Positions 1 to 9,638 are shown, counted from the stretch's first letter. The stretch is 64,000 nt of DNA from Corynebacterium pacaense (GCF_900169525.1 NZ_LT821240.1:879684-943683); one strand, 5' to 3'. Made by a program: numbers and translations. The notes: generated by a model not told the origin, from the letters alone.

Positions 1-112
1 TTATGTAGATGTTCCACTTTCGTTGCATTCATACATTGGAAGATGCCCGTCCGTCGCCTTAGTTCGCAACAGCACGTTGCGAAAGGTGGTCTATTTGCTG
101 AAAGTTCGAAAC

Positions 113-454
113 ATGGTCAAATTGAAACAACAGCGGAGGTTCTATTCCGCAGACGAAGCTATCGGCGCGAAGGTCAATCGACTTCTCTTCGTACAAGGAC
201 AAACCCGGATGTCACTGGCCGAAGCATTGGGGCTCTCGCCTCAAGGGATAAGCAAAAAAATTCACGGTCAGACAAGTTGGAAGATGGAAGAACTCTTCGC
301 CGCAGCCGAATTCCTCGCAGTTCCGATCACCGATCTTCTCCCCCGCCGGATCACGGCATCACAAACGCCGGAATCCCCCTCAACCGAAGTTGAGGGGGAT
401 TCCGGGAATTTAGTAGCGGGGGCAGGATTCGAACCTACGACCTCTGGGTTATGA
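113..454 (+). CDS. Small XRE-family HTH DNA-binding protein
   Basis: A 113-residue protein with one helix-turn-helix of the phage-repressor (XRE) type at about residues 20-75: an RLLFVQGQTRMSLAEALGLS stretch followed by GISKKIHG. It probably acts as a cytoplasmic repressor or plasmid/phage-type regulator; no target is visible. I chose the ATG at 113 over the upstream in-frame ATG at 23 because the HTH begins shortly after it. The last 14 codons read backwards through the 3' part of the tRNA gene and give the AGAGFEPTTSGL peptide typical of tRNA read-through, so the natural C-terminus is doubtful. The neighbour to the left is outside the window. Such a gene ending at a tRNA 3' end fits an integrated element, but no integrase is seen. 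Confidence 0.6.
   Translation: MVKLKQQRRFYSADEAIGAKVNRLLFVQGQTRMSLAEALGLSPQGISKKIHGQTSWKMEELFAAAEFLAVPITDLLPRRITASQTPESPSTEVEGDSGNLVAGAGFEPTTSGL
371..402 (-). terminator. Strong hairpin after tRNA-fMet
   Basis: A perfect 14-bp inverted repeat (GAATCCCCCTCAAC arms) lies just beyond the tRNA 3' end. On the minus strand the loop reads TTCG closed by C-G, the very stable UUCG tetraloop. No long T run follows, so it may act as a processing or attenuating hairpin as well as a terminator. It also lies inside the 3' end of the convergent HTH gene. Confidence 0.6.
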
Positions 455-487
455 GCCCAGCGAGCTACCGAGCTGCTCCACCCCGCG
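414..487 (-). tRNA. Initiator tRNA-fMet (CAT anticodon)
   Basis: Read on the minus strand, the sequence begins CGCGGGGTGGAGCAGCTCGG and folds as a cloverleaf. It has a CTGGGCTCATAACCCAG anticodon arm, a T-arm with TTCGAAT, and an acceptor stem with an unpaired first base (C1 opposite U72). The mispaired 1-72 position and the GGG/CCC pairs above the CAT anticodon are the hallmarks of bacterial initiator tRNA. The CCA end is not encoded; CTA follows the discriminator A. Confidence 0.93.
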
Positions 488-608
488 ACGCGGCGATACT
501 AACATCACCTCACATTGCCCAGCTCCTAGAATCTCTTCCATGCTGCCTGGCAACGTGTTCATACTATACATAGTTCCAGAAGTTTCGACAAATCCCCAGG
601 CAGCGGCG

Positions 609-1202
609 CTATGCCACCTGCTGCTCGATCATCTCCAGCCATCGCCGATGAAGGCTGCTGTCGGCGGTCACCTCGGGGTGGAAGGACAGTGCAAGGATTG
701 AGTCCTGCCTGACTCCGACGATGCTACCGTCGGACAGCGTGGCAAAGGCGCTCGCATGCTCCCCCACCTCCGTCACCACGGGTGCGCGGATGAAGGATGC
801 TTCCACCTCGGCCAGTTCCAGGCTAGGGTCCATGATCTTCACGCTCGTATCAAAAGAATTACGCTGACTGCCGAAGGCGTTGCGCCTGACACGAATGTCC
901 AGCACACCGAGGGTCTGCTGCCCCATAGCAGGATTTTCAACCCCGCGGGCGAGGTAGATGAGTCCGGCGCAGGTCGCCAGAACCGGCAGTCCCCCGACAA
1001 TCGCCGTGGCCAGTGGTTCCGCCAGCCCCAGGGATCGGGCGAGTTTGTCCATCACAGTGGACTCGCCTCCGGGAAGAACGACTCCGTCGATTCCCTCAAG
1101 GTCAGCGGGCACCCGCACCCTGCGTGTATCGGCACCGAGTCCGGCAAGCAACTGCATATGTTCGGAGTACCCTCCCTGCAGCGCGAGAACCCCGATAATC
1201 AC
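609..1202 (-). CDS. pdxT: Pyridoxal 5'-phosphate synthase glutaminase subunit PdxT
   Basis: A 197-residue class I glutamine amidotransferase that hydrolyses glutamine and channels ammonia to PdxS for de novo pyridoxal phosphate synthesis. The PGGEST oxyanion region lies at about 44-49, the nucleophile is Cys78 in ATCAG, and the His-Glu pair is at 174 and 176 in FHPE. The length is normal for the family. The GTG start at 1202 overlaps the pdxS stop (GTGA), so the two subunits are translationally coupled in one leftward operon. It is cytosolic and forms the 12+12 PdxS-PdxT complex known for the family. Confidence 0.96.
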   Translation of the reverse strand: MIIGVLALQGGYSEHMQLLAGLGADTRRVRVPADLEGIDGVVLPGGESTVMDKLARSLGLAEPLATAIVGGLPVLATCAGLIYLARGVENPAMGQQTLGVLDIRVRRNAFGSQRNSFDTSVKIMDPSLELAEVEASFIRAPVVTEVGEHASAFATLSDGSIVGVRQDSILALSFHPEVTADSSLHRRWLEMIEQQVA

Positions 1203-2098
1203 CAGCCACGCTCTGCGAGGCGGTGCGGGGCGGCAACATCGGTGACATTGATGCCCACCATTGCCTCGCCGAGGCCACGTGAGACCTCGGCGAGCGCGTG
1301 GGGGTCGTCGAAAAGCGTCGTGGCCTTAACAATTGCGGCGGCCCGCGCCGCGGGGTTACCGGATTTGAAGATGCCGGAGCCGACGAACACTCCCTCGGCA
1401 CCCATCTGCATCACCAGGGCGGCATCGGCGGGCGTGGCCACACCTCCGGCGACGAAGGTCACCACCGGCAGCGCACCGCTTTCCGCAACCTCGCGAACCA
1501 GATCGTAGGGGGCCTGGAACTCCTTCGCGGCGACGAAGAGTTCATCCGCATCAAGGCTGCGCAGTCGGTTGATATCACCACGGATCGTGCGCAGGTGCTT
1601 GACGGCCTCGGACACATCGCCGGTTCCGGCCTCTCCCTTGGAACGGATCATCGCGGCACCCTCGGTGATACGGCGCAGTGCCTCGCCGAGGTTCGTCGCA
1701 CCACAGACGAAGGGCACCTCGAAGTTCCACTTATTGATGTGGTTGACATAGTCGGCGGGGCTGAGGACCTCGGACTCGTCGATGAAGTCGACGCCGAGGG
1801 ATTCAAGGATCTGGGCCTCGACAAAATGTCCGATCCGGGCCTTGGCCATCACGGGGATGGACACGGCATCGACAATCCCCTGGATCAGGTCCGGGTCACT
1901 CATCCGCGCCACCCCGCCCTGTGAGCGGATGTCCGCCGGAACCCGCTCGAGTGCCATCACGGCGGAGGCACCGGCATCCTCAGCGATCCTCGCCTGCTCG
2001 GGTGTGACCACATCCATGATCACACCCCCCTTGAGCATGTCGGCCAATCCTCTCTTCACGCGGGTTGTCGCGGTAGTCTGCTGCTCTGTTTCAGTCAT
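1199..2098 (-). CDS. pdxS: Pyridoxal 5'-phosphate synthase lyase subunit PdxS
   Basis: About 299 residues of the PdxS/SNZ TIM-barrel family, which builds pyridoxal phosphate from ribose 5-phosphate, glyceraldehyde 3-phosphate and ammonia from PdxT. The family motifs [32 protein letters not shown] and [13 protein letters not shown] (active-site Lys) are intact. Two in-frame ATGs at 2107 and 2098 could start it and neither has a clear Shine-Dalgarno; I used the inner one, so the protein may be three residues longer. The gene is divergent from pdxR, with PdxR-like half-sites between them. Confidence 0.95.
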   Translation of the reverse strand: MTETEQQTTATTRVKRGLADMLKGGVIMDVVTPEQARIAEDAGASAVMALERVPADIRSQGGVARMSDPDLIQGIVDAVSIPVMAKARIGHFVEAQILESLGVDFIDESEVLSPADYVNHINKWNFEVPFVCGATNLGEALRRITEGAAMIRSKGEAGTGDVSEAVKHLRTIRGDINRLRSLDADELFVAAKEFQAPYDLVREVAESGALPVVTFVAGGVATPADAALVMQMGAEGVFVGSGIFKSGNPAARAAAIVKATTLFDDPHALAEVSRGLGEAMVGINVTDVAAPHRLAERGW

Positions 2099-2117
2099 AG
2101 GATTCATCAAAACCCAT

Positions 2118-2171
2118 AAAGGTGGTACATGAACAGATCCAAATTGAGCATGTTGCGGTATACCACTTTTT
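2118..2171. promoter_or_regulatory. Candidate PdxR operator between pdxS and pdxR
   Basis: Two similar elements face each other across about 30 bp: AAAGGTGGTAC at 2118-2128 and GTATACCACTTTTT at 2158-2171, whose complement reads AAAAAGTGGTATAC. The AAAGTGG core resembles the PdxR site I recall from C. glutamicum. They lie upstream of both divergent genes, so one bound regulator could control pdxST and its own gene. Binding is inferred from motif and position. Confidence 0.5.
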
Positions 2172-2187
2172 CGGGGAGCATGAACCC

Positions 2188-3570
2188 ATGCGTCCGGACC
2201 TTGTGGCAGATCTCCCGCTCGACATTGACCCGCACTCGAAACTCTCCATCCCGGTGCAGCTCGCGGCACAAATCCGCGAACTGCTCACCCGGCGTGTCAT
2301 CGCACCGGGCGATCACCTGCCCAGCACACGGATGCTCGCCGCCAGACTCGGGGTGTCCAGGGGTACCGTGGTCACCGCCTATGAGCAGCTCGGCGCAGAA
2401 GGATACCTCACCTCCGCCCATGGCTCCGGCACACTCATCAACCCGGGTCTGAATCTGCTCAAACCGGATTCCGCCGGTTACGGCACTGAAAAGCGGACTC
2501 CGCAGGCTCCCGTCCAACAGGATCTGATAAACCTCGACCCCGGCATTCCGGATACGACGACCCTGGCGGACTCCGCATGGCGCGCAGCGTGGCGCAGGGC
2601 CTGTTCCACCCCGCCCCGCCCCCAACCTCCACTCGGTCTGCCTGCGCTGCGCGTTGAGATCTCAGAGCACCTGCGCCACATGCGCGGACTTGTCGCCGAT
2701 CCCTCGCGCATCGTGGTCACCGCAGGTGCCCGCGAAGGCCTGACCCTGCTACTCCGGGCCCTCGGCGACAACCTCGACATCGGCGTCGAGTCCCCCGGCT
2801 ACCCCAGCCTCAGGCGCGTCCCGCAGGTTCTGGGGCACCGGACCGTCAACCTGAACACCGACGCCGATGGACTGGACGTCGATAGACTCGGCGCCCCCCT
2901 CGACGCGGTGCTGCTGACCCCCAGTCACCAGTACCCCTACGGCGGCTCGCTGCCCGCATCCCGCCGCACACGGCTGACCACCTGGGCCGCCGATAACTCG
3001 ACCCTGCTCATCGAGGACGATTTCGATTCCGAGCTGCGTTATCTCGGCATGCCGCTGCCCGCACTCACGGCAATGGCCCCGGAGCGGGCCGTGCTGCTCG
3101 GTACCTTCTCCTCGGTGATCTCCCCACAGATAGCCTGTGGCTATCTTGTTGCTCCGGAGGAACTCATCCCGGAGCTGGGTAACCTACGTGGGATCATCGG
3201 CCAGCCGGTGGGGGCGATCACGCAGGAGGCACTCGCACACTACCTGGCCAGCGGTGCCCTCCGCCGCCGTACCCAGCGTATGCGACGCCTCTACCGGCGA
3301 CGGCGCGAGCTTGTCACCCGTACCTTCTCCACCACAGGGAACGCCGAGCTGCGTCCCATCAATGGTGGACTCCACGCCGTGCTGATCTGCAACCTCCCGG
3401 AATCCGAGGTGGTGCGCAACTGCGCCGATCGGGGCGTTGGTGTAACCGGACTCTCCAGCTACTGGGGCGGCGGGAAGGCGGAGAACGGAATCGTCTTCGG
3501 CTTCGGCGGCCACGACGATGCCACTCTTGAGCGGGCGCTCCGCCGCATCGTCGAGGCCACCGCCCCATAG
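2188..3570 (+). CDS. pdxR: PdxR, MocR/GntR-type activator of pdxST
   Basis: A 461-residue MocR regulator: an N-terminal GntR winged helix (about residues 18-88, with [20 protein letters not shown]) joined to a fold-type I aminotransferase-like domain (about 115-458). In this subfamily the large domain senses pyridoxal phosphate. The Lys that normally forms the Schiff base is absent: the usual GTFSK reads GTFSS (Ser309), and the phosphate-contacting Arg of the LRLGY motif is replaced (IACGY). DD at 277-278 and the SHQYPYG motif at 246-252 are kept. The ATG at 2188 follows a GGGGAG ribosome site; upstream starts lie in the operator region. A bidirectional terminator follows directly. Confidence 0.9.
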   Translation: MRPDLVADLPLDIDPHSKLSIPVQLAAQIRELLTRRVIAPGDHLPSTRMLAARLGVSRGTVVTAYEQLGAEGYLTSAHGSGTLINPGLNLLKPDSAGYGTEKRTPQAPVQQDLINLDPGIPDTTTLADSAWRAAWRRACSTPPRPQPPLGLPALRVEISEHLRHMRGLVADPSRIVVTAGAREGLTLLLRALGDNLDIGVESPGYPSLRRVPQVLGHRTVNLNTDADGLDVDRLGAPLDAVLLTPSHQYPYGGSLPASRRTRLTTWAADNSTLLIEDDFDSELRYLGMPLPALTAMAPERAVLLGTFSSVISPQIACGYLVAPEELIPELGNLRGIIGQPVGAITQEALAHYLASGALRRRTQRMRRLYRRRRELVTRTFSTTGNAELRPINGGLHAVLICNLPESEVVRNCADRGVGVTGLSSYWGGGKAENGIVFGFGGHDDATLERALRRIVEATAP

Positions 3571-3603
3571 AAAAACCGCACCTGCGGTACAGGTGCGGTT
3601 TTT
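3571..3603. terminator. Bidirectional terminator between pdxR and UPF0182 gene
   Basis: A perfect 14-bp stem (AAAAACCGCACCTG arm) with a 5-base CGGTA loop, ending in T runs on both strands. It lies between two convergent genes and should terminate both. Confidence 0.9.
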
Positions 3604-3620
3604 CTATGGGTTCAGATCTC

Positions 3621-6566
3621 CTACTGGCCCGCCTGGTAGGCGGCGACGGCACGGTCCAGAGCATCAAGTGCCCGTCCGTACTCCTCGAAGGACCCGCCGC
3701 GCGCGGCCTCGAGGTTCTTCAGAGCCTCGTTTATGGCTGCCACGTCGCCGGCTGCCGGTGTGGCCGGAGCCTGACCGGCCGGAGGAGCCTCGGTACCAGG
3801 GGTCTCCGGGCTGGTGGGAGTGCCGTCAACCTCATTGATGTCCTGGGCCGCGGCCGGATCGATTCCAACCTGGGACAGCGCCTCGGCGATCGTCGGGGCG
3901 TAGCCGACCTGGCCCTTGTAGAACACCAGCATGCGCAGCAGCTTGGGGAATGCCGACGCCTGGTCCTTGCGCTGGGAGTAGATCGGCTCCACATACAGGA
4001 TCTCGCCACCACCGACCGGCAGGGTCAGGAGGTTGCCGTTGTGCAGATCATTCGACCCACGCCACAGGGTCTGGTCCTGGGCCACCTGATCGGAGGACAT
4101 CATGGCGTCCTGGGCCTGTTTCGGTCCCTGGGTCACCGCACCCGTGGGAAGAACCCTGACGGTGATCCGGCCATAGGTGTCCGGATCAGAGGACACCGCC
4201 ATGTGCGCGGCAAGGTATTCGCGCTGGAGTCCACGGAAGGGGGTGATCAGCTGGAAGCTGGACTCACCCGTCTCCGGATCAGCCGCGACGACGTAGTACG
4301 GGGGCTGCTTCAGCTCCTGGCGCCCCTCAGCCGCCGTCGGATCACCCGGAATGGACCAGAAGGCGTCGTTGGTGAAGAAGGTACCGGCATCGTCGACGTG
4401 GTACTTGGCCAGCATGTCCCGCTGGATCTTGAACAGATCCTCCGGGTAGCGCATGTGGTTGCGCAGTTCCTCGGAGATCTCGGAAGCCGGTTTGACGGTG
4501 TCGGGGAACACACCCTCCCAGGCCTTGAGCACCGGATCCTCGGTATCGAACTCGTAGAGCTCAACCGTTCCATCATAGGCATCCACGACGGCCTTGACGG
4601 AGTTGCGGATGTAACCCACGCGGTCGGTGATCGGCGGCTGCATCCCATCGGTCATCACGGCATCGGTGGTTGCCTCGCTCAGTGAGCTGCGGGTGGCGTA
4701 GGGAAGGCTGTCGAGGGTGGTGTAACCGTCGACGATCCACTTGATGCGGCCGTCGATGACCGTCGGGTATGTCTTGGAGTCGGTGGTCAGCCAGGGGGCG
4801 ACCTTCTCCACACGGGTCCGGGGGTCACGTTCGAAGAGAATCTTTGACTCCTCCCCGACGCGGTCGGACAGAATCAGGTTCATCTCCTGGTAGCGCAGGG
4901 CGAAGGCCGCGCGGTTGACCACATTTCCGATTCCCACTCCGCCCTCTCCCGAGTAGGTGTAGCTGGTGGTGTCGGTGTCATACTCCACGCCGACGTCGCC
5001 GTCGCCGGTGCGACCGACGATGGCGTAGTCCGCCCCGTCGTTGGCGCTGGCGATCAACGGGCCGTAGTAGACGCGGGGTTCATCAACCTTGATTCCGAGC
5101 TGCTCGGCATCCTCACTCTCGGCGGCGCGGGCATTCGACTGGAGATCCGAGACCGTGTACACGGGGTAGCCGCCACGGGTGGATCCGACATCCCTCGCCA
5201 CCTCATCAACCTGGTTGGCCTGCGCGGCGATGAAGCCGTTTCCGTGGGTGTACACGGTGTGGCGGTTGATCCAGTCCTGCTGGTTCTGCTGGAGGGAATT
5301 GGGGTCGAGCTCACGGGCCGCGACCACGAAATCGCGCAGCTCCCCGTCAACCTCATAACGATCCATGGCCAGCTGATCGGGGAAACCGTAGAAATTGCGC
5401 AGCTGCTGCTGCTGGGTGAAGGTCGGTGAAAGGATCTGCGGATCGAGCAGGCGGATATTGGAGATGGTGGCCACATCGGCCGCCACGCTCGCGGCGGTGG
5501 CTCCCGACCCACCCCAGTTCTCCTCATAGGTCACCTGGTCATCGGTGATGCCGTAGGCGAACCTCGTGGATTCGATATTGCGGGAGATGTACTCCGATTC
5601 CTTCTCCGCACGGTTCGGCTGAACCGAGAAACGCTCGAGCATGATCGGCCAGGCGGTACCGACCACGATGGAGCTGAGCACCAGCAGCACCACGGCCAGA
5701 CCGGGGATGCGCAGGTCCTTGAGGAAGATGGCGGAGAAGAAGGCCGCCGCGACGATCACGGAGATCACCATCAGGATGATCTTCGCGGGCAGCTGGGCAT
5801 TGATGTCGGTGTATCCGGCACCGGTGAAGGTGTCATTCGACTTCGTCAGCAGATCATAGCGATCAAGCCAGTAGGAGATGACGCGAAGGATCATCCAGAT
5901 TCCCGCGGTCACCGCCAGCTGTGCACGGGCACCCCGGGAAATGTAGGCCTTCTGGCCCGCGACCTGGTTGCCTGCGCGAATCCCACCGAGGAGGTAGTGG
6001 CCGACCAGGGCGATCAGGAACGCGACGATCAGAAGCATCGACAGGGAGTCGGTGATCAGACGCAGCACCGGCAGATCGAAGGCATAGAATCCGTAGTCAT
6101 GGCCGAACTGCTGGTCCTCGACGCCGAAGGACTGCCGGTTCATCCACAGCTGGACGGTCCGCCATGAACGCTGGCCGATCAGGCCCGCGATGATGCCGAC
6201 GAAGATGGGGACGATGACAACAACCCTGCGCAGGCTGTTCTCAATCATCTGACGGTACTGGTGGACCGGGGATTCAGCGTCGAAGGCCGCCATCTCACTC
6301 GGGCGCAGTTTGATGGCGAAGTAGCCGGCAAGCCACGTTATCAGCGCTGCTACCACGCCAAAGATCAGGAAGAGCACCACCCGGGTGATGATCACCTTGT
6401 TGAACACGCCGCGGTAGTCGACTTCGCCGAACCACAGCCAATCGGTGTAGAAACCGACCGTCATCGGGGCGATCAAAACGATCAGTGCGATGATGCCGAT
6501 CGTCCAGGTCACCGCCTTCGGAGGTCGCTTGATGGGTTGTGGTGGGGGTGTGAGGCCAGTCGCCAA
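3621..6566 (-). CDS. UPF0182 family large membrane protein
   Basis: About 981 residues. The first third holds roughly seven membrane helices (for example IGIIALIVLIAPMTVGF, VVLFLIFGVVAALITWLAGY and IILMVISVIVAAAFFSAIFL). A large extracytoplasmic domain of about 650 residues follows, then a C-terminal tail rich in Pro, Ala and Glu. The length is normal for UPF0182. The biochemical role is unknown to me. It matches Rv3193c and a C. glutamicum neighbour of pdxR. I chose the TTG at 6566 because AAGGA lies 8 bp upstream and the protein then begins MATGLTPPPQP; the upstream part of the frame overlaps the divergent promoter. Confidence 0.9.
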   Translation of the reverse strand: MATGLTPPPQPIKRPPKAVTWTIGIIALIVLIAPMTVGFYTDWLWFGEVDYRGVFNKVIITRVVLFLIFGVVAALITWLAGYFAIKLRPSEMAAFDAESPVHQYRQMIENSLRRVVVIVPIFVGIIAGLIGQRSWRTVQLWMNRQSFGVEDQQFGHDYGFYAFDLPVLRLITDSLSMLLIVAFLIALVGHYLLGGIRAGNQVAGQKAYISRGARAQLAVTAGIWMILRVISYWLDRYDLLTKSNDTFTGAGYTDINAQLPAKIILMVISVIVAAAFFSAIFLKDLRIPGLAVVLLVLSSIVVGTAWPIMLERFSVQPNRAEKESEYISRNIESTRFAYGITDDQVTYEENWGGSGATAASVAADVATISNIRLLDPQILSPTFTQQQQLRNFYGFPDQLAMDRYEVDGELRDFVVAARELDPNSLQQNQQDWINRHTVYTHGNGFIAAQANQVDEVARDVGSTRGGYPVYTVSDLQSNARAAESEDAEQLGIKVDEPRVYYGPLIASANDGADYAIVGRTGDGDVGVEYDTDTTSYTYSGEGGVGIGNVVNRAAFALRYQEMNLILSDRVGEESKILFERDPRTRVEKVAPWLTTDSKTYPTVIDGRIKWIVDGYTTLDSLPYATRSSLSEATTDAVMTDGMQPPITDRVGYIRNSVKAVVDAYDGTVELYEFDTEDPVLKAWEGVFPDTVKPASEISEELRNHMRYPEDLFKIQRDMLAKYHVDDAGTFFTNDAFWSIPGDPTAAEGRQELKQPPYYVVAADPETGESSFQLITPFRGLQREYLAAHMAVSSDPDTYGRITVRVLPTGAVTQGPKQAQDAMMSSDQVAQDQTLWRGSNDLHNGNLLTLPVGGGEILYVEPIYSQRKDQASAFPKLLRMLVFYKGQVGYAPTIAEALSQVGIDPAAAQDINEVDGTPTSPETPGTEAPPAGQAPATPAAGDVAAINEALKNLEAARGGSFEEYGRALDALDRAVAAYQAGQ

Positions 6567-6662
6567 GACAACATCCTTATATGTTATGAGCGTTTCGTTT
6601 CCACCTACTCTAAGGTTAATTACTCTCAAAGACCAACGAGATTCCAGATCAAGGAAGAAAAC

Positions 6663-7196
6663 ATGAGCGATGCTGAGCTGAGTCCCCAATCATTGAATAA
6701 GGCCATGCTGGAGGCCGTTGATTTCATTCACGCCGAGGGATGGGACCGCGGGCCGACCCTTTTCGCGCTCGTCCCCACCGAACTGCTTGTCGACGCCCTG
6801 GATGGCCCTTACGGCACCGACGCAGGGTCACCGCTGACACTGGTGGTCCAGGACAACCTGCCCTCCAACCTGGAGGCCGGTTCGGAGGCCCTAGGTGACT
6901 ACATCTCCCGACTGGAATGGCCGGCCGAGGTGGTCGGGGCGATACTCGCGCAGGAGATCGTGTTCAATGACTCCGCGGAGCCCGATGCGCCGGCGAGGCC
7001 GGCCCGACTGTTCTCGGGTGTGCTGCGTGGCGATGCGGAACTGACCCTGCTCCAGCTCCGCCCCACCGAGGAGGAGATGGCGCGGCGGGGTCCCTTCGCC
7101 GAGGATGAGATCGAACTCCGCGGAGGTCCGGGTGTGGCCCCGGGAGTCATCGCGGCACTGCGCTACACGCTCGAGGCCGAACCGGAGGATCTTTAG
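6663..7196 (+). CDS. PPA1309-like conserved actinobacterial protein
   Basis: A 177-residue soluble acidic protein with the pattern of the actinobacterial PPA1309 family: an N-terminal helical AMLEAVDFIHAEGWDRGPTL segment, then LFALVPTELL and a C-terminal PGVIAALRYTLEAEP end. No catalytic motif is visible and the function is unknown. A good AAGGAAG ribosome site precedes the ATG. It is divergent from the UPF0182 gene, an arrangement conserved in relatives. Confidence 0.8.
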   Translation: MSDAELSPQSLNKAMLEAVDFIHAEGWDRGPTLFALVPTELLVDALDGPYGTDAGSPLTLVVQDNLPSNLEAGSEALGDYISRLEWPAEVVGAILAQEIVFNDSAEPDAPARPARLFSGVLRGDAELTLLQLRPTEEEMARRGPFAEDEIELRGGPGVAPGVIAALRYTLEAEPEDL

Positions 7197-7247
7197 CGCT
7201 AGGATGGTCAAAGGTACCCCTGAAGTAGTTGGCAAGGAGAACACGAC

Positions 7248-7895
7248 GTGGCGTCAACCCTGCGCGCACATATCCGCCTGAGCATCGGCGTGCTGACGCT
7301 TGTCCCCCTGCTGGCCTCCTGCTCACAGGAGGAGGAACCGGCGCCCGAACCGACGACCTCCTCGGAGACCTCCACGGCACCGACCTCGACCACGTCCACC
7401 ACACCCACGACAACCTCCCCCACCGCCACACCGGGTGCTTCGGCGGGGGCGTCGACAAGCACCTCCGGTTCCGGCGGGATGGACCGGAATGTGGCCAGAG
7501 TCTACGAGACCTTCAAGACGCTGGCGCCGCGCTCACTCTTCGAGCAGTTTGATACCTGCGACCCGAACGGTGTGGAGAATTCCTCGGCCTGTACCGGCCC
7601 CGGGGTCGGACAGTTCCAGTTCTTCGAAAGCCAGTCCAAGGCCGCCTCCACCACCCAGCTGCTGACCGAGCTGCGCAGTTCACGCGTGGTCGAGGACACC
7701 GGGAAGAAGATCGTCGGATGGACAACCATGGGAACGATGTCGATCATCACCGTGGTCGACAACGACAACGGTCTGGTCCTCCAGCAGATGGTCTCCTCCG
7801 ACAAGATCGATCCCGAGAAGCGGATCTACGAGCTCGGCCTCGCGGAGCGCAGGAGCACGGAGACCACCTCCGAAACGACGGCGGAACAGAACTAG
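7248..7895 (+). CDS. Secreted lipoprotein with Thr/Ser-rich linker
   Basis: A 215-residue predicted lipoprotein: Arg-containing N-terminus, hydrophobic core and lipobox LLASC with the modified cysteine at residue 25. A Thr/Ser/Pro-rich linker (about 30-75) leads to a globular domain of about 130 residues with two cysteines (DTCDPNG, SSACTG) that could form a disulfide outside the membrane. I do not recognise the domain. The GTG start has AAGGAG 9 bp upstream. It follows the PPA1309-like gene by 51 bp and may be cotranscribed. Confidence 0.8.
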   Translation: MASTLRAHIRLSIGVLTLVPLLASCSQEEEPAPEPTTSSETSTAPTSTTSTTPTTTSPTATPGASAGASTSTSGSGGMDRNVARVYETFKTLAPRSLFEQFDTCDPNGVENSSACTGPGVGQFQFFESQSKAASTTQLLTELRSSRVVEDTGKKIVGWTTMGTMSIITVVDNDNGLVLQQMVSSDKIDPEKRIYELGLAERRSTETTSETTAEQN

Positions 7896-8579
7896 GGCCG
7901 GCTCTTCTCTCATCCACGGTCGATCACCGAGGCCAACATCTACGGGCTTCGATGCGGACTCCCGTGGCCTGGAGGTTCCTGTGGATCCCGGATCCCGAAA
8001 AGCCGTCTACTACCGGCACAACCGGATGACCGGGCACGCCATCTTCAGCCATCCCACCCCGGCCGGCACGCAACAAGTATCACCTGCCACACCGGGAGCA
8101 GCATCGATGTACCACAAATCGATACGGTGAACGCCCCGATCATGTACCCGACAGATCCACGGGTGCGTTGACCACGAAGACCCTGCTTGTCGATGGGAGG
8201 GGTGTGCCACTGGCGGAGGAACGTCAGTTGGTGCGGTTAAAGGGGCCACCGCGCACGGGTCCTGATCAATTGCGCGGTGACAATGCCCATTCCCCGCGGG
8301 AGGTCCTTCCATGGTGCAGGAAACAGAGGATGAAAACGACGATCCCCCGGGTCTGCGGATCGGATCCGCAATCGGAGGCGAAAAGGATCGAAGGGACGGC
8401 GCCCGCCAGTGCTAGATGTCTAGTCCCAAAAAGGGCCGTGATGTCGTGGCACGTCGAATCTGTGGGTTTTGGCTTTGGTGGGGTCTGGCTACCCGCTGTG
8501 GCATACTCCGTGTGGCGTTCCCTTTCGGGCTGATGTGCAGGGTAATGGTCGCCCGGTTGGAATACTCATCAGACACGTC
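7896..8579. other. Gene-poor stretch with degraded insertion sequence
   Basis: No intact gene is seen here. The middle (8161-8400) holds the IS5-type transposase remnant described separately. The first 265 bp and the last 180 bp keep short open frames with no recognisable protein and no clear terminator, and look like decayed sequence. Confidence 0.5.
8161..8400 (+). mobile_element. IS5-family transposase remnant
   Basis: In the plus frame near 8168 the translation reads LTTKTLLVDGRGVPLAEER, then, after a deleted stretch, RGDNAHSPREVLPW and RMKTTIP. These fit the LTTKIHL-VDGRGxPL and GDKAYSSR...GIxxTIPEP blocks of IS5-group DDE transposases in the right order. About 70 residues survive; the N-terminus, most of the catalytic core and both ends are missing or unrecognised. 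The element is inactive. Confidence 0.6.
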
Positions 8580-9638
8580 CTAGCCACAGGTCTGGTACTC
8601 CCCGCCGTTGTTATAGGCAGCCATGCCGGAGATTGCATCGGAAAGCGTGTTCACCTTCAGGACCGTCAGATCCGGGTTCGATCCCACGGCTTCGGCGCAG
8701 TTGTCCGCCGGGGCGAGGAAGACCTCGGCCCCCGCGTCCTCCGCGGCACGGACCTTGTGAGCGATGCCGCCGATCGGTCCGACCGTGCCGTCCTCCGCGA
8801 TCGTCCCGGTGCCAGCGACGAACCGTCCACCGTTGATCTGATCGGCGGTGAGTTTGTCCACCACCGCAAGAGAGAACATCAGACCCGCACTCGGACCTCC
8901 CACATCCTCGAGGTTGTAGTTGACTTCCACGCCGCTGCTACCCACCGAGGTCATGGTCACGCCGAGCAGTGCGAGGTTCTTATCATCCGGGTGCGCACCG
9001 AGAACGATGCGCGTGCTTCCGGGCTGACCGTTGCGCAGATAGTCCACGCTCACCTCGTCGCCAGGTGCCTTCGCCCGAATTCGTTCCTGGATGGCACCCG
9101 GGGTCTTTACCACGGTACCGTCCACGGCCTCGATCCGATCACCCTCCTCGAGGTGGCCCGTTGCGGCCGACCCCTCGACGATGCCGAGCACCTCCACCTC
9201 CACGGGCAGACCGAGGTAGTTCATCGCCGCGATCGTCGCCGATGCCTCAGAGGAGGAGAAAGCAAGCTCATTGGACTGCTGGACGTCCTCCACGCTCTGT
9301 CCGGGGGGAAAGATCTGCTCGATCGGCACCATGGTGTCCCCGGTGAACAGCCACCGTGAGATCGCCTGCGACAGCGTCATGTTGGTCCGCACCGAGACTG
9401 TGGTCATGTTGAGGTTACCCTGCACATCATGGGTTTCCGCACCTTCGACCTCCACAACCGGGGTGCCATCGACCTCCCCGAGGGTGTTGAAGGTCGGGCC
9501 CGGCCCCTCAGCCGCGAAGGGCACGGTGAGATCGACGTCCGTTCCCGGGATCCGGTCAATGCTGACCAGACCCGCCAGTGCAACGAGCGGGATGGCGCCC
9601 CAGGTGAGGGTTTTGAGTCTGCGGTTCACGGGTATCAA
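8580..9638 (-). CDS. YlbL-type PDZ/Lon-like serine protease
   Basis: A 352-residue protein with an N-terminal signal anchor (about residues 10-27), a PDZ domain (about 145-215, GLPVEVEVLGIVEGSAATGH) and a C-terminal Lon-type proteolytic domain (S16). The catalytic Ser lies in DVGGPSAGLMFSL and the Lys in GGIAHKVRAA, so the dyad looks complete. The active site should face the cell exterior. It is the equivalent of Rv3194c. The start is TTG at 9638 or GTG at 9629; both have partial ribosome sites. It is divergent from the DUF2342 gene. Confidence 0.9.
   Translation of the reverse strand: MIPVNRRLKTLTWGAIPLVALAGLVSIDRIPGTDVDLTVPFAAEGPGPTFNTLGEVDGTPVVEVEGAETHDVQGNLNMTTVSVRTNMTLSQAISRWLFTGDTMVPIEQIFPPGQSVEDVQQSNELAFSSSEASATIAAMNYLGLPVEVEVLGIVEGSAATGHLEEGDRIEAVDGTVVKTPGAIQERIRAKAPGDEVSVDYLRNGQPGSTRIVLGAHPDDKNLALLGVTMTSVGSSGVEVNYNLEDVGGPSAGLMFSLAVVDKLTADQINGGRFVAGTGTIAEDGTVGPIGGIAHKVRAAEDAGAEVFLAPADNCAEAVGSNPDLTVLKVNTLSDAISGMAAYNNGGEYQTCG

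Noticed and set aside
444..475. Real coding function of the AGAGFEPTTSGL peptide end
   Set aside because: This peptide is the standard product of translating the complement of a tRNA 3' half.
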